Shown here: piece after piece, positions 43,807 through 55,132 of the stretch
How the letters are laid out: every line of letters begins with the position of its first letter
How positions within the stretch are numbered: the stretch's first letter is position 1
DNA from: Paludibacteraceae bacterium
Lineage (GTDB): Bacteria > Bacteroidota > Bacteroidia > Bacteroidales > Paludibacteraceae
NCBI GenBank assembly: GCA_017559385.1
Contig: JAFYSK010000003.1
Location: forward strand, 16,904-80,903
Length of the DNA stretch: 64,000 bases
Direction: 5' to 3'
Position numbers and translations under genes: made by a program
Notes under the pieces: generated by a model
Told to the model about the DNA's origin: nothing
The model's input: the letters and a program-made list of their open reading frames with translations, nothing else
Database searches by the model: none

Positions 43807-45843
43807 ATGCATCTAAAAAAGATTCTGTACATATGCATTATACTACTTGCTGCGGGTTTACAATCGTGCAGCATCATGGCGCGTATTAAGCGTGCTGACC
43901 GCAAATATCAAATTGGCGAATACTATGCTGCTGCCGATATGTATCGACAAACATATCGGCAAATCAACTCAAAAGACAAGTCACTTCGCGCACATGTAGC
44001 CTTCCAACAAGGTGAATGTTATCGTATCTTGAATAACTCCAAAGCTGTATCAGCATATAAAAACGCCATTCGATATAACTATCACGACTCTATCGTTTTC
44101 GTACACTATGCACAAGTACTACAATATCAGGGTAAGTACAAAGAAGCTATCAAGCAATACGACATATACCTGGAGCAACATCCAGCAGACTACGTAGCTC
44201 AAGCTGGCAAGTTTGCATGTATCAAGGCAGACGAATGGAAAAAAACACATTCAAGATACAAAGTGACACCTGCAAAAGAGTTCAATGCAAAACGCTCGTC
44301 TAACTATGCGCCTGCATTCATCACCTCATCAGCAGATGCATTAGTATTCACATCTAACAGACAAGAACAAGCACCCACCAACAAAAAGAAAGTACGCACT
44401 TCTGCTGTAACTGGAATGCCTACTTTCAGTCTATATTCCGCGCGGAAGAATGCTGCAGGTAAATGGGAAGAGATAGAGCTATGCGAGGGCTTGTTACCAG
44501 AAAGTGAGGAGCAAGAGGAAGAAGGTGGCACACAGAAACAAACGACTACTGCAGAAATAGGTGTATGTTGTTTTTCACCTGATGGCAAAACCATGTACTT
44601 CACCTATGCTAAATCTATACAAGGACAAGATGTAGGAGCCAAGATATATACCTCTCAACGCGCTAGTGGCGAGTGGAGCGAAGCCCAAGAGCTACAGTTA
44701 TTCAAAGATAGCAGTATTACTGTTGGCCATCCTAGTATATGTGCTACTGGCGATACGCTATATTTCGTTAGCGATGCCCCAGGAGGTTACGGAGGTAAAG
44801 ATATATATATGGCTATCAATAATGGTGGAACTTGGGATGAGATCACAAACTTAGGTCCAAGTATCAATACTGCCGATGACGAGATGTTCCCATATATACG
44901 ACACGATGGACGACTATACTTCTCTTCAAGGGGATTACCCGGACTAGGAGGACTTGACTTATTCTATGCGATTCGCCAAGACACCACCTATAATGTATTT
45001 AATATGGGTGTACCCTTTAACTCTTCCGGAGATGATTTTGGCATAAGTTTTGCTAGTGAAGACGAAGCAGGATTTTTCTCTTCCAACCGTGGACAAAAAA
45101 AAGGATACGATCTCATATACGCATTCCATCTACCAGAGATGGAGGTACACATACAAGGCACAATCTACAACAATGACCGTCAGCATTTGTCAGATGCCTC
45201 AATTCGTCTGATTGGTAACGACGGAACAAATGTGAAAACTCAAATTCGCAGAGATGGTACCTATCGTTTGCGTTTGAACAAAGAGGTACAATATGCTATG
45301 CTCATTACGGCGAGAGGTTATCTCAACCAAAAGCACATATTCTCCACAGAAGGACTACAAGATAGCCACACATATAAACAAGATTTTACTTTAGCACCAA
45401 TATCCAAACCGGTTAAGATGGAGAATATCTTCTTCAAGTTTGGTAGTTGGGAACTAACAGCAGACTCCGAGAATGGCCTAAATGCCCTTATTAAACTGCT
45501 TAATGATAATCCAAACATTACTATTGAGCTATCAGCCCACACCGATATGGTCGGTAGTAAAGAAGCAAACGAGCAATTATCACTACGCCGTGCTCAGTCG
45601 GTGGTCGATTACTTGATCAAACATGGTATTGACAGCAAGCGACTAACACCAGTGGGATATGGAGAAGAGAAGCCAGTGATTGTAGATGAGATATTACACA
45701 ATCTATATCCATACTTACCAATTGGACAAGAATTGAATGAAACATATATTCTTACACTTAACACAGAGCAACAGGAAGTTTGCAAATCGCTGAACCGCCG
45801 TACTGAATTCCGTGTATTGAAAACCACATATAATTTGTATTAA
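43807..45843 (+). CDS. porE: Type IX secretion lipoprotein PorE-like (TPR, beta-propeller, OmpA)
   Basis: 678 residues. Lipobox LQSC at the end of the signal peptide (about 18-21). Order of parts: TPR repeats (about 25-150), a PD40/WD40-like beta-propeller (about 165-440) with [45 protein letters not shown] and [20 protein letters not shown] blades, a carboxypeptidase-regulatory-like domain (about 450-520) and an OmpA C-terminal peptidoglycan-binding domain (about 535-678, [29 protein letters not shown]). This order matches PorE of type IX secretion, a periplasmic anchor of the system to the cell wall. The neighbour with a degenerate LytM fold also points to the cell wall. Confidence 0.87.
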   Translation: MHLKKILYICIILLAAGLQSCSIMARIKRADRKYQIGEYYAAADMYRQTYRQINSKDKSLRAHVAFQQGECYRILNNSKAVSAYKNAIRYNYHDSIVFVHYAQVLQYQGKYKEAIKQYDIYLEQHPADYVAQAGKFACIKADEWKKTHSRYKVTPAKEFNAKRSSNYAPAFITSSADALVFTSNRQEQAPTNKKKVRTSAVTGMPTFSLYSARKNAAGKWEEIELCEGLLPESEEQEEEGGTQKQTTTAEIGVCCFSPDGKTMYFTYAKSIQGQDVGAKIYTSQRASGEWSEAQELQLFKDSSITVGHPSICATGDTLYFVSDAPGGYGGKDIYMAINNGGTWDEITNLGPSINTADDEMFPYIRHDGRLYFSSRGLPGLGGLDLFYAIRQDTTYNVFNMGVPFNSSGDDFGISFASEDEAGFFSSNRGQKKGYDLIYAFHLPEMEVHIQGTIYNNDRQHLSDASIRLIGNDGTNVKTQIRRDGTYRLRLNKEVQYAMLITARGYLNQKHIFSTEGLQDSHTYKQDFTLAPISKPVKMENIFFKFGSWELTADSENGLNALIKLLNDNPNITIELSAHTDMVGSKEANEQLSLRRAQSVVDYLIKHGIDSKRLTPVGYGEEKPVIVDEILHNLYPYLPIGQELNETYILTLNTEQQEVCKSLNRRTEFRVLKTTYNLY

Positions 45844-45860
45844 AATATATTTTTCGAAAT

Positions 45861-46655
45861 ATGAAACAATATTTAGAATTATGTCAACGAGTCCTCCAAG
45901 AGGGCACTCTCAAACAAGACCGAACAGGAACAGGAACTAAGTCTGTGTTTGGTCATCAGATGCGTTTTAATTTGGAGGAAGGTTTTCCTCTGCTGACCAC
46001 AAAAAAGCTACACTTAAAATCTATTATTTACGAACTATTGTGGTTTTTAAAAGGTGATACAAATGTTAAGTATCTTCAAGACCATGGTGTCCGCATTTGG
46101 AATGAGTGGGCAGACGAGAACGGCGAATTGGGTCCTGTCTATGGTCATCAATGGCGTTCATGGCCAGATTACCAGGGCGGTCACATTGATCAAATCAAAT
46201 TACTTGTTGAGCAACTCAAGAAAAATCCAGATTCTCGGCGTCATATCGTGAGTGCATGGAATGTAGCCGAAGTTAACAATATGGCTTTGCCTCCATGTCA
46301 CACATTATTTCAATTCTATGTAGCAGATGGTCGATTAAGTTTGCAACTATATCAACGCTCGGCTGATATATTCCTAGGTGTTCCATTTAACATTGCCTCT
46401 TATGCCTTGTTATTGATGATGATGGCTCAAGTGACAGGATTGAAGGTAGGAGACTTCGTACATACTTTTGGTGATGCACATATTTACACCAACCACTTTG
46501 AACAAGTAGAATTGCAGCTCAAACGCGATACGCGCGCACTACCTAAGATGATTATAAACCCCGAGGTAAAAGATTTGTTTGATTTCAAGTTTGAAGACTT
46601 CACATTGGTTGACTATGATCCACACCCACATATTCCAGGTGTTGTGGCTGTATAA
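45861..46655 (+). CDS. thyA: Thymidylate synthase ThyA
   Basis: 264 residues. Makes dTMP from dUMP with methylene-tetrahydrofolate. Seen are the [16 protein letters not shown] start, [14 protein letters not shown], the catalytic Cys in [14 protein letters not shown] (about 146), and [22 protein letters not shown], and the end [14 protein letters not shown]. Full length. It starts 17 bases after porE and is followed after 11 bases by dihydrofolate reductase, the usual pair. Confidence 0.97.
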   Translation: MKQYLELCQRVLQEGTLKQDRTGTGTKSVFGHQMRFNLEEGFPLLTTKKLHLKSIIYELLWFLKGDTNVKYLQDHGVRIWNEWADENGELGPVYGHQWRSWPDYQGGHIDQIKLLVEQLKKNPDSRRHIVSAWNVAEVNNMALPPCHTLFQFYVADGRLSLQLYQRSADIFLGVPFNIASYALLLMMMAQVTGLKVGDFVHTFGDAHIYTNHFEQVELQLKRDTRALPKMIINPEVKDLFDFKFEDFTLVDYDPHPHIPGVVAV

Positions 46656-46666
46656 TTTTTTGTAGA

Positions 46667-47152
46667 ATGAACATTATTGTAGCTATAGCCGACAACTATG
46701 CAATAGGAAAATCTGGTGATCTACTCTGCTATTTACCAGATGATCTCAAGCATTTTAAAGCCCTCACAACAGGCGCCACAGTCGTTATGGGAAAGAAAAC
46801 TTTCTTTTCACTTCCTCGTCGTCCGTTGCCTAATCGTCGCAATATAGTACTAACCCGCGATGTATCTTTCACGCATGAGGGTGTTGATGTAGCCCACTCT
46901 ATTGAGGAACTAACGTCAACGCTCACACCAGAAGAAAAGGTATTTATTATAGGCGGAGGTGAAGTGTATCGACAGTTTATGCCATTGGCAAAAGAACTAC
47001 ACATCACCCATATTCATCATACTTGGGAAGATGCGGATACATTCTTCCCTGAAATAGACACTTCTATCTGGCAACGTCTAAACGAAGAGTTCCACGAAGC
47101 AGATGAGAGACATGCATATGCTTTCACATTTGCTACTTATGTAAGAAAATAA
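46667..47152 (+). CDS. folA: Dihydrofolate reductase
   Basis: 161 residues. Reduces dihydrofolate produced by ThyA. Motifs: IVAIADNYAIGKSGDLLCYLPDDLKHFKALT, VVMGKKTFFSLPRRPLPNRRNIVLT and FIIGGGEVYRQFMPLAKELHITHI. The Trp usually found before LP in the substrate loop is replaced here (LLCYLP), a variation I believe also occurs in related bacteria. It is coupled to thyA. Confidence 0.95.
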   Translation: MNIIVAIADNYAIGKSGDLLCYLPDDLKHFKALTTGATVVMGKKTFFSLPRRPLPNRRNIVLTRDVSFTHEGVDVAHSIEELTSTLTPEEKVFIIGGGEVYRQFMPLAKELHITHIHHTWEDADTFFPEIDTSIWQRLNEEFHEADERHAYAFTFATYVRK

Positions 47153-47210
47153 AACCATAAACATTGGATAGAACTTACTAATTTGTCAATATCAAGATAA
47201 TACAATCAAA

Positions 47211-49316
47211 ATGCGTAAAATCATACTAATGGCAACAATCGCCCTATTGGCATCTGCCTGCCAACTCAAAATAGGCAAAAATAAAAAACCAATTACCAAA
47301 CCAGAAATTACTATCAAAGGCGGTCGATTAACTCCTGAGGCCTTATGGGCAATGGGACGAATCAACAGTGTGCATCCTGATGAGCACAGCAAAAAAATAG
47401 CATACACCATCAGTTATTTTAGTGTAGAAGAGAATCGTTCGACATCATGGATTCGCATTTGTCAGTTGGATACCAATGGAAAACTGGAATTAGTGGACCA
47501 ATTCGTAGGTCATAGTCCAGCATGGCACAAAGGTATGTTGTGTTACATCAATAAAGAGAACAAACTAGTCATGAGGCACGGCGTTAAATGCGGCTATGCC
47601 AAAGAAGATGTAATACGAGGGTTTGATAAGGATATCGAAGGCTTTCTATTCTCACCAGATAGTAACAAGGTGATTCTTATTGCTCAAGTCAAGACAGTAA
47701 GTTCAACTGAAGATAAGCATCCTGACTTGCCATTGGCCTCAGGACGTATAGTAGATGACTTGATGTATAAACACTGGGATGAATGGACAGAAACAGCTCC
47801 TCATCCTTTCTTGTGCGATCTAGAGGTGGCATATGGACGAATAAAAACTACCAATTGCATTGACTTGTTAGAAGGAACACCATATGAATCACCAATGAAG
47901 CCATTTGGTGGAGTAGAGCAATTAGCCTGGAGTCCAGATAGCAAACAAATTGCATACACTTGCCGTAAAAAGAACGGACTAGAATATGCCGTTTCGACCA
48001 ACTCTGACATTTATCTATACGACATAGAGACAGGTACACACACCAACCTAACAGAGGGGAATGGCGGCTATGATACCAACCCATCATACTCACCTAACGG
48101 AGAATGGATAGCATGGCAATCAATGGCGCGCGATGGATACGAAAGCGACGAAAACAGACTAATGATACAAAACCTCAAAACAGGTGAAAAACGCTTCTTA
48201 ACCGAAGGTATGGAAACGAATGTAGATAGTTACTATTGGAAAGACAATAATCACCTCGTTTTCAATGCTGTATGGCACGCTACCACCATGCTTTATGAGG
48301 TAAACATAGACAAGTCGAAAGATAACGTTACATGTTTGACTAACGGTCAATACGATTATGTGCCTGGAGGTAATATAGGAGATGTATATTATTGTCTAAG
48401 ACATTCGATGATAGAAGCCAATGAAATATATTGTTTTACCCATTCATCACAAACTGATCAACAAGATAGCACGATCACTCAGTTGACCTATGAAAATGAC
48501 AATATCTACTCGCAAATAGAGATGGGCACAATAGAACCTCGTTGGCAAACAACCAGTGACAACAAGCAAATGCTAACATGGATTATTTATCCTCCACATT
48601 TTGATCCTACTAAAAAGTACCCTACTCTGCTCTACTGCGAGGGAGGCCCTCAATCACCAGTAAGCCAATTTTGGAGTTTCCGTTGGAACTTCATGATGAT
48701 GGCAGCCAATGACTACATCATAGTAGCTCCTAATCGTCGTGGATTACCAGGATTCGGAAATGAATGGAATGAGCAAATCAGCGGCGACTACGGAGGTCAA
48801 TGTATGAAAGACTATCTGACTGCCATTGACGAGTTTGTAGCCAACGAACCATATGTAGACAAAGAGCGTTTAGGTTGTGTTGGAGCTTCGTTTGGTGGTT
48901 TCAGCGTATATTGGTTAGCAGGTCACCACAATAAACGATTTAAGGCTTTTATTGCACATGATGGAATCTTCAATATGGAAATGCAATATCTGGAGACTGA
49001 AGAAAAATGGTTTGCCAATTGGGATATGGGTGGCGCATACTGGGATAAGGATAATAAAATAGCACAAAACACCTTCGCTAACTCACCACACCACTTTGTA
49101 GACAAGTGGGATACACCTATTCTCTGCATACACGGCGAGAAAGACTATCGTATCCTAGCCAACCAAGGTATGGCAGCTTTTGATGCAGCTAAAATGCGCG
49201 GTGTAGATGCACAGTTGCTAATATTCCCTGATGAAAACCATTGGGTGTTAAAACCACAGAATGGTATTTTGTGGCAACGAACATTCTTTGCATGGCTGGA
49301 TAAATACCTGAAATAA
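47211..49316 (+). CDS. S9 family prolyl oligopeptidase-like lipoprotein
   Basis: 701 residues. Lipobox LASAC near residue 17 points to the envelope. An N-terminal seven-bladed beta-propeller (about 40-430, with LAWSPDSKQIAYT and SPNGEWIAWQS) is followed by an alpha/beta hydrolase domain. The nucleophile Ser is in GASFGGFS (about 561), the Asp in GEKDYRI (about 645) and the His in ENHWVL (about 677). The family includes dipeptidyl peptidase 5 and acylaminoacyl peptidases of asaccharolytic relatives. It removes dipeptides or acyl-amino acids from oligopeptides; substrate choice is not known. Confidence 0.9.
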   Translation: MRKIILMATIALLASACQLKIGKNKKPITKPEITIKGGRLTPEALWAMGRINSVHPDEHSKKIAYTISYFSVEENRSTSWIRICQLDTNGKLELVDQFVGHSPAWHKGMLCYINKENKLVMRHGVKCGYAKEDVIRGFDKDIEGFLFSPDSNKVILIAQVKTVSSTEDKHPDLPLASGRIVDDLMYKHWDEWTETAPHPFLCDLEVAYGRIKTTNCIDLLEGTPYESPMKPFGGVEQLAWSPDSKQIAYTCRKKNGLEYAVSTNSDIYLYDIETGTHTNLTEGNGGYDTNPSYSPNGEWIAWQSMARDGYESDENRLMIQNLKTGEKRFLTEGMETNVDSYYWKDNNHLVFNAVWHATTMLYEVNIDKSKDNVTCLTNGQYDYVPGGNIGDVYYCLRHSMIEANEIYCFTHSSQTDQQDSTITQLTYENDNIYSQIEMGTIEPRWQTTSDNKQMLTWIIYPPHFDPTKKYPTLLYCEGGPQSPVSQFWSFRWNFMMMAANDYIIVAPNRRGLPGFGNEWNEQISGDYGGQCMKDYLTAIDEFVANEPYVDKERLGCVGASFGGFSVYWLAGHHNKRFKAFIAHDGIFNMEMQYLETEEKWFANWDMGGAYWDKDNKIAQNTFANSPHHFVDKWDTPILCIHGEKDYRILANQGMAAFDAAKMRGVDAQLLIFPDENHWVLKPQNGILWQRTFFAWLDKYLK

Positions 49317-49338
49317 ACCACTAGATAAACTAAAAACT

Positions 49339-50076
49339 ATGTTAAAAGATAAAACAGCCTTAATCACAGGTGCCTCACGCGGTATTGGTCGTGCTATTGC
49401 ACTACTATTTGCGGAGAATGGATGCAATATTGCGTACACCTATATTAACGAAGAGAAAGAGGCACAAGAACTAGCTCAACTTATTAAAAGTAAAGGTGTT
49501 AATGCTCTTTGCATCAAAAGTGATGCTGGCGATTTTAGTGCCTCACACGAGGTGGTTCAACAAGTAATCAGCCAATTTGGCAAGCTTAACATCTTGATCT
49601 GCAATGCAGGTATAACACGAGACACTCTGCTCATGCGCATGAGCGAACAACAATGGGACGATGTGCTCAGCACAAATCTAAAGTCCGTTTTTAACTATTG
49701 CCATGCAGCTGCTCGACAAATGATGCAGCAACGAAGCGGAAGTATCATAGCCATGTCATCCATCGTTGGTATGGCAGGAAACGCAGGACAAGCTAATTAC
49801 GCAGCATCAAAAGCAGGAATCATAGGTTTCATTAAGTCGCTAAGCAAAGAGTTGGGAGCCCGTAATATACGCGCCAATGCCATCGCACCTGGTTTTATCA
49901 ACACAGATATGACAATGGCACTTTCTGAAGCTACACGAGAAGAATTGATTAAGACTATACCAATGCGACGCTACGGCGAAGCAAACGAAGTAGCAAAAGT
50001 AGCTCTATTCTTAGCTTCTGATATGTCGTCCTATGTTTCCGGACAAGTTATTTCAGTTAATGGAGCTATGGGATAA
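49339..50076 (+). CDS. fabG: 3-oxoacyl-[acyl-carrier-protein] reductase FabG
   Basis: 245 residues, a short-chain dehydrogenase of fatty acid synthesis. TGASRGIGRAIA binds NADPH (about 10-21); the catalytic set is Ser in MSSIVG, YAASKAG (Tyr and Lys, about 151-155) and NAG. The C-terminus DMSSYVSGQVISVNGAMG is typical of FabG. It follows the peptidase by 22 bases. Confidence 0.94.
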   Translation: MLKDKTALITGASRGIGRAIALLFAENGCNIAYTYINEEKEAQELAQLIKSKGVNALCIKSDAGDFSASHEVVQQVISQFGKLNILICNAGITRDTLLMRMSEQQWDDVLSTNLKSVFNYCHAAARQMMQQRSGSIIAMSSIVGMAGNAGQANYAASKAGIIGFIKSLSKELGARNIRANAIAPGFINTDMTMALSEATREELIKTIPMRRYGEANEVAKVALFLASDMSSYVSGQVISVNGAMG

Positions 50077-50122
50077 CGATAGGAACAAGTCATATATGCC
50101 ATAATATTTTTTTGTCAATATA

Positions 50123-50154
50123 TTTGGTAGTTTCACAAAAAAGCAGTACCTTTG
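50123..50154 (+). promoter_or_regulatory. Promoter of tRNA-Gln
   Basis: TTTG (50123-50126), 20 bases, TACCTTTG (50147-50154), about 32 bases before the tRNA. Confidence 0.75.
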
Positions 50155-50185
50155 CACCGGGTTTCACAATAAACCTTGGATATAT

Positions 50186-50256
50186 TGCCAAATGGTGTAA
50201 TGGTAGCACTACAGATTCTGGTTCTGTCTGTCTGGGTTCGAGTCCTAGTTTGGCAA
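50186..50256 (+). tRNA. tRNA-Gln (anticodon CTG)
   Basis: A full cloverleaf of 71 bases: acceptor TGCCAAA/TTTGGCA with discriminator A, D arm GTGT/GCAC, anticodon arm ACAGA/TCTGT with loop TTCTGGT giving anticodon CTG (reads CAG), variable loop CTGT, T arm CTGGG/CCTAG with loop TTCGAGT. The CCA end is not encoded. It has its own promoter and terminator. Confidence 0.92.
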
Positions 50257-50265
50257 CAAATAGTA

Positions 50266-50303
50266 TAATAAAAGCACTCACTAGCTGTGAGTGCTTTTAT
50301 TAT
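50266..50303 (+). terminator. Terminator of tRNA-Gln
   Basis: Stem taataaaagcactcac/gtgagtgcttttatta with loop tagct and T-rich end, 10 bases after the tRNA. Confidence 0.85.
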
Positions 50304-50327
50304 ATTTGTAAAATATTTTTTACAAAA

Positions 50328-50359
50328 CTTGCATATTTACATTATTTTTTATACCTTTG
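50328..50359 (+). promoter_or_regulatory. Promoter of ddh
   Basis: CTTG (50328-50331), 20 bases, TACCTTTG (50352-50359). The ATG is 41 bases further. Confidence 0.7.
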
Positions 50360-50399
50360 CGCCATAATTTGAGTTAATCTCGCCTAAATAAAAAACAAT

Positions 50400-51260
50400 A
50401 TGGCATTTCGAATTGCATTAATAGGTTATGGAAATATTGGTCGTGCCGCAGAGCAGGCTATTATAGCAGCTCCAGACATGGAGTTAGCTGGTATCTATCA
50501 CCACAACGATTCATTAGATAACATTCAAGCGGATGCTGTGCTACTCTGCACACCTACTCGTGAGGTTGAGAAATTTGCCCTTCTACTATTAGAGAAAGGT
50601 ATATGCACCATTGATTCCTTTGATATACACAATCAAATTGTAGCCTTGCGCAGTTCACTAGGGCTGGTTGCTAAAACACACAAGGCAGTTAGCGTAATAT
50701 CTGCAGGATGGGATCCAGGTAGCGACTCCGTCATCCGTACGCTTCTGCTAGCTATGGCTCCACAAGGAATCACTTATACTAATTTTGGTCCTGGTCGTTC
50801 AATGGGTCACACCGTAGCAGCCAAAGCCATTGAAGGAGTCAAGAATGCATTATCAATGACTATTCCTCTTGGTACAGGTATCCATCGTCGTATGGTATAT
50901 GTAGAATTGGAGGAGGGGATTGATGCAGCCATAGTAGAGAAAAAACTACTTGCTGACGACTACTTCGCTCATGACGAGACCCATATGGTTGTAGTCGATG
51001 ATGTGGAAGCACTGAATAATGTAGCTCATGGAGTTAACCTAGTTCGCAGTGGCGTATCAGGAAGTACACACAATCAGCGTTTTGAATTTAATATGACAAT
51101 CAATAACCCAGCCCTGACAGCACAGGTAATGGTTTCTTGCGCACGAGCTGCGGTACGCATGCAAGCAGCAGGTAGATTTGGAGCATACACAATGATAGAA
51201 CTCGCTCCAATAGATTTACTTCCAGGTGATCCAGAAACTTTGATCAAGCAATTGGTATAG
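50400..51260 (+). CDS. ddh: meso-Diaminopimelate dehydrogenase
   Basis: 286 residues. Makes meso-diaminopimelate directly from tetrahydrodipicolinate, ammonia and NADPH for lysine and peptidoglycan. The N-terminal Rossmann motif GYGNIGRAAE, CTPTREVE, and the family block SAGWDPGSDSVIRTL (about 100-114) with GPGRSMGHTVAAKAI are clear. The length is a little short for the family (about 300-330). It leads a transcript that also holds the acyl-CoA ligase, which starts 29 bases later. Confidence 0.94.
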   Translation: MAFRIALIGYGNIGRAAEQAIIAAPDMELAGIYHHNDSLDNIQADAVLLCTPTREVEKFALLLLEKGICTIDSFDIHNQIVALRSSLGLVAKTHKAVSVISAGWDPGSDSVIRTLLLAMAPQGITYTNFGPGRSMGHTVAAKAIEGVKNALSMTIPLGTGIHRRMVYVELEEGIDAAIVEKKLLADDYFAHDETHMVVVDDVEALNNVAHGVNLVRSGVSGSTHNQRFEFNMTINNPALTAQVMVSCARAAVRMQAAGRFGAYTMIELAPIDLLPGDPETLIKQLV

Positions 51261-51289
51261 TATTTATTCAGCTAAAATATGTATTAGAC

Positions 51290-53188
51290 ATGAAACGATT
51301 AACTATCATAGACTTTGTTGAAAAATATACGAGCGAACATAGTGAGCTGACCTTCCTACGCGAAAAGATAAATGGTGTATGGACAGAGACCTCATATCGA
51401 GAAACTCGAGAAGAGGCTCATAAGATAGGTGCAGGTCTTCATGTATTAGGCTTAAAAAAAGGAGATAAGGTTTCTCTACTATCTCAGGGTCGCAACTTAT
51501 GGATCACTAGCGAATTAGGTATCTTATATGCAGGTGGTGTCAATGTGCCCCTCAGCATCAAACTGACAGAATCAACTGATCTTTTATTTCGCATTCAACA
51601 CTCGGAATCTCGTTATATCATAGTAAGCGAGCAGCAACTACCTAAAGTGCGAAATATTATAGGCCAATGCCCCCTTGTAGAAAAGATTATTGTGCTAGAC
51701 TCAATAAGCGATTACGGGGAAAATGAAATATCTATCTATGATATCATTAAAACGGGAGAAAGATACCTGCAGGATCATTCTGACGACTTTAAAGCACTAT
51801 ATGAGTCTATTGGTCCGGATGATTATGCCAACATCAGCTACACCTCGGGAACTACAGCTGATCCCAAGGGTATTCTACTCACACACCGCAACTATACGGC
51901 CAATGTAGAGCAAGGAAGTAGTGTAATTCAATGTAAAAAGCATGATGTTATGCTGATTATTTTGCCATTGGATCACTGTTTTGCGCATGTGGCAGGTTTT
52001 TACACGATGATGTCCTACGGCGGAAGCATAGCTACAGTACCCGTAGGAAAGACAGCAATAGCTACGCTCAAGAACATTCCGATAGCTATCAAGGAGGTGA
52101 AGCCTATGTTGATGCTATCAGTACCTACCCTCGCCCGTAACTTCCGAAAGAACATTGAAACCAGCATCAAGGCAAAAGGTAAGACAGTAGAACGATTATA
52201 TGAGTTTGCGCTCAACAATGCGATTAAATACAATAAGGAGTATTGGAATCGTGGCGGTTGGCAAGCATGGCGTTGGCCTTTGGTGAAGTTATTTGACAAA
52301 ATCATCTTCAAGGCTGTCCGCGAGGGTTTTGGCGGCAGGATGCGCTTCTTTGTAGGTGGCGGTGCGCTGCTGGACATTGAGTTACAACGTTATTTCTGCG
52401 CAGTAGGCATGCCTATGTTTCAAGGTTATGGTCTGAGCGAGGCAACCCCGATCATATGTGCGAACTCAGACGGTCATGCCATCTTCGGTTCGAGTGGTAG
52501 AATCGTGCAGCCATTGGATTTGAAAATATGCGATGAGGACGGCAATGAAGTGCCTCATGGTCAGAAAGGTGAGATTGTTATCAAGGGTGAGAATGTGATG
52601 GCAGGCTACTGGAAGAATCCTGAATCGACAGCAAAGACTTTGGTGAACGGCTGGTTGCACACAGGCGATTTGGGCTATGTAAAGGATGAACACCCTGGTT
52701 ATCTATGGGTAGTAGGTCGATTTAAGTCGTTGCTTATCACTGCCGATGGCGAGAAATATAGTCCAGAGGGATTTGAAGATGGTTTGGCAGATGGTAGCAA
52801 GTATATAGAGCAAGTGATATTGCATAATAATCAAGACCCTTACACCATGGCATTGATAGTGCCTAATAAAGACACATTAAGAGAACTGGTGAAGGGCAAA
52901 GGATTGGATCCCGCTAGCGACGAGGGAAAGAGAGCTATGCTACAAAAGATTCAAGACGAGGTAAACGAATATCGAAATGGTAAATTTGCGGGTATGTTCC
53001 CAGAGATGTGTTTGCCCAAAGCGATTGCCGTATTGCCAGAGGACTTCACGGAGCAGAATCAGCTATTGAACTCCTCAATGAAAATTGTTCGTGGTCGCGT
53101 GGAAGAACGCTATGCAGATCGCATAAAGTATGCTTATACGGCAGAAGGTAAGGAGCTTGTGAATGAGAAGAATATGGCTTCACTATAG
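51290..53188 (+). CDS. Long-chain acyl-CoA ligase (AMP-forming)
   Basis: 632 residues. Activates fatty acids with ATP and CoA. The AMP-binding motif ISYTSGTTADPKGILLTHRN (about 180-199), GYGLSEATPI (about 380-389), NGWLHTGDLGYV (about 455-466) and GRFKSLLITADGEKYSPE with the hinge Lys/Gly and catalytic Lys are present. The extended form with an insertion between the barrels (about 300-340) resembles long-chain FadD-type ligases of this phylum. Substrate length is an inference. Confidence 0.92.
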   Translation: MKRLTIIDFVEKYTSEHSELTFLREKINGVWTETSYRETREEAHKIGAGLHVLGLKKGDKVSLLSQGRNLWITSELGILYAGGVNVPLSIKLTESTDLLFRIQHSESRYIIVSEQQLPKVRNIIGQCPLVEKIIVLDSISDYGENEISIYDIIKTGERYLQDHSDDFKALYESIGPDDYANISYTSGTTADPKGILLTHRNYTANVEQGSSVIQCKKHDVMLIILPLDHCFAHVAGFYTMMSYGGSIATVPVGKTAIATLKNIPIAIKEVKPMLMLSVPTLARNFRKNIETSIKAKGKTVERLYEFALNNAIKYNKEYWNRGGWQAWRWPLVKLFDKIIFKAVREGFGGRMRFFVGGGALLDIELQRYFCAVGMPMFQGYGLSEATPIICANSDGHAIFGSSGRIVQPLDLKICDEDGNEVPHGQKGEIVIKGENVMAGYWKNPESTAKTLVNGWLHTGDLGYVKDEHPGYLWVVGRFKSLLITADGEKYSPEGFEDGLADGSKYIEQVILHNNQDPYTMALIVPNKDTLRELVKGKGLDPASDEGKRAMLQKIQDEVNEYRNGKFAGMFPEMCLPKAIAVLPEDFTEQNQLLNSSMKIVRGRVEERYADRIKYAYTAEGKELVNEKNMASL

Positions 53189-53225
53189 GTTAGTGAATGC
53201 TCTGCTATTGTTTAGTATTTAGAGA

Positions 53226-54398
53226 ATGTTGTTGATATTTGTCATATTATCGATTATAGCGATTCTCTTGTCAAAGGGAATGACATTTCGTGAGCGTATC
53301 ACGGAGTTTAGCAAGGGCGCAGGTCAAAAGGACTTACTACTGATGGTATGGATATTTGTGTTGGCAGGCGCATTTGCAGCCTCAGCCAAGGCAATGGGTG
53401 CAGTGGATGCAACGGTGAATTTGACTCTACAACTTTTGCCCACAAACTTTCTATTGGCAGGTTTGTTTATCTCGGCATGCATAGTGTCGCTATGCATGGG
53501 CACGAGTGTGGGTACGATAGTGGCTTTTATGCCTATTGCCGCCTCATTGGCCGACAAAACCGAGATATCGCTTCCCCTGATGGCGGCGGCAATTGTGGGC
53601 GGCGCATTCTTTGGCGACAACCTGAGTTTCATCTCCGATACTACTATCGTAGCTACACAATCGCAAGGTTGTAAACAGAGCGATAAATTTAGGTATAATT
53701 TCTTCCTCGTCTTGCCCGCAGCTGTAGTAGTATGTATCATCTACCTACTAATGGGTAGTGGCGCACATGAAGTGGTAGCAGGCAATGTGATGTGGTGGAA
53801 AATAATCCCTTATGCCGCCGTATTGGTGAGTGCTGCGCTAGGTATGAATGTGATGATGGTATTACTGATGGGCAATATACTAACAGGTATCGTAGGCATA
53901 TCCGATGGCAGCTACAGCTTTGTAAGCTGGACAGAGAGCCTGACCTCAGGAATAATGGGTATGAGCGAGCTAATACTGATATCCATGATAGCCGGCGGTA
54001 TCTTTGCACTGATAACCAAACAAGGTGTGATGGAACGCTTTATGCGATTGGTATCCATCAAGATACATACCAAATGGGGAGCAGAACTAAGTATCTGTCT
54101 GTTGGTAGGCGTGGTGAATGCACTGACAGCAAATAACACAATAGCCATACTGAGTGTAGGCGATATTGCCAAGCAGATAGCAACACGATTTGGCATAGAC
54201 CCTCGCCGCAGTGCTTCATTGCTCGATACAACATCATGCACAATACAAGGACTGCTGCCATACGGCGCACAACTGCTGATGGCTAGTTCGCTAGCTGGAA
54301 TATCGGCGCTCAGCATCATTCCATACCTATATTATCCAATGTTGATTGGAGTAATCGTACTAGCAACCATCTTCTTCACTGGAAAAATGAAGCAATAA
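53226..54398 (+). CDS. NhaC-type Na+/H+ antiporter family protein
   Basis: 390 residues with about ten membrane segments. Motifs [40 protein letters not shown] (conserved acidic and polar residues of the NhaC ion path) and [20 protein letters not shown] are visible. This short form fits the Na+/H+ antiporter family NhaC or a related amino acid antiporter. The gene follows a gtttagtatttagag repeat by a few bases and leads to deoD after 25 bases. Confidence 0.88.
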   Translation: MLLIFVILSIIAILLSKGMTFRERITEFSKGAGQKDLLLMVWIFVLAGAFAASAKAMGAVDATVNLTLQLLPTNFLLAGLFISACIVSLCMGTSVGTIVAFMPIAASLADKTEISLPLMAAAIVGGAFFGDNLSFISDTTIVATQSQGCKQSDKFRYNFFLVLPAAVVVCIIYLLMGSGAHEVVAGNVMWWKIIPYAAVLVSAALGMNVMMVLLMGNILTGIVGISDGSYSFVSWTESLTSGIMGMSELILISMIAGGIFALITKQGVMERFMRLVSIKIHTKWGAELSICLLVGVVNALTANNTIAILSVGDIAKQIATRFGIDPRRSASLLDTTSCTIQGLLPYGAQLLMASSLAGISALSIIPYLYYPMLIGVIVLATIFFTGKMKQ

Positions 54399-54423
54399 AT
54401 ATAAACTATTAAATAACAAAACT

Positions 54424-55131
54424 ATGAACACAACACCTACTCCCCATATCGGGGCTAAATTGGGCGAAATCGCCGAGACAGTCATCATGGCAGGTGATCC
54501 ATTGCGTGCAAAGATGATGGCAGAAAAATATCTGGAGAATCCAGTACAATTCAATAATGTTCGCGGAATGCTAGGTTTTACCGGAACGCACAACGGCAAA
54601 CCTGTCAGTGTGATGGGTCATGGTATGGGTATCCCATCTATTGGTATCTACACATATGAATTATACAACTTTTATGGAGTCAAGCAAATCATCCGTGTAG
54701 GTAGTTGCGGAAGTATCAATCATGACCTGCAGGTAGGTGATTTGGTTATTGCAATGGGAGCATGTACCAACAGTAATTATGCTATGCAATACGAGTTGCC
54801 AGGTACTTATGCTCCGATAGCTGACTTTAATTTGTGTCGTCGTGCAGCAGAAGCGGCTGAGCAATATGGTTATAAATACAAAGTAGGTAATGTATTCTCA
54901 TCGGACACTTTCTACACAGAGAATGCTCATAACGAGAAGTGGATGAACATGGGTGTACTAGCAGTTGAGATGGAGGCACCTGCGCTCTATATGAACGCTG
55001 CTCGTTCTGGCAACAAAGCTTTGGTAATATGCACGGTGTCTGATCACATTTTAACGGGTGAATCTACCACAGCCGAAGAGCGTCAGAACAACTTCACCCA
55101 TATGATGGATGTAGCATTTAGTTTACTATAA
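54424..55131 (+). CDS. deoD: Purine nucleoside phosphorylase DeoD
   Basis: 235 residues. Splits purine (deoxy)nucleosides with phosphate to base and sugar phosphate. Seen are [20 protein letters not shown] (phosphate site), [16 protein letters not shown] (ribose site, usual MEAAALY) and TVSDHI with the catalytic Asp. Length is typical of the hexameric form. One base separates its stop from the next start. Confidence 0.95.
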   Translation: MNTTPTPHIGAKLGEIAETVIMAGDPLRAKMMAEKYLENPVQFNNVRGMLGFTGTHNGKPVSVMGHGMGIPSIGIYTYELYNFYGVKQIIRVGSCGSINHDLQVGDLVIAMGACTNSNYAMQYELPGTYAPIADFNLCRRAAEAAEQYGYKYKVGNVFSSDTFYTENAHNEKWMNMGVLAVEMEAPALYMNAARSGNKALVICTVSDHILTGESTTAEERQNNFTHMMDVAFSLL

Positions 55132-55132
55132 T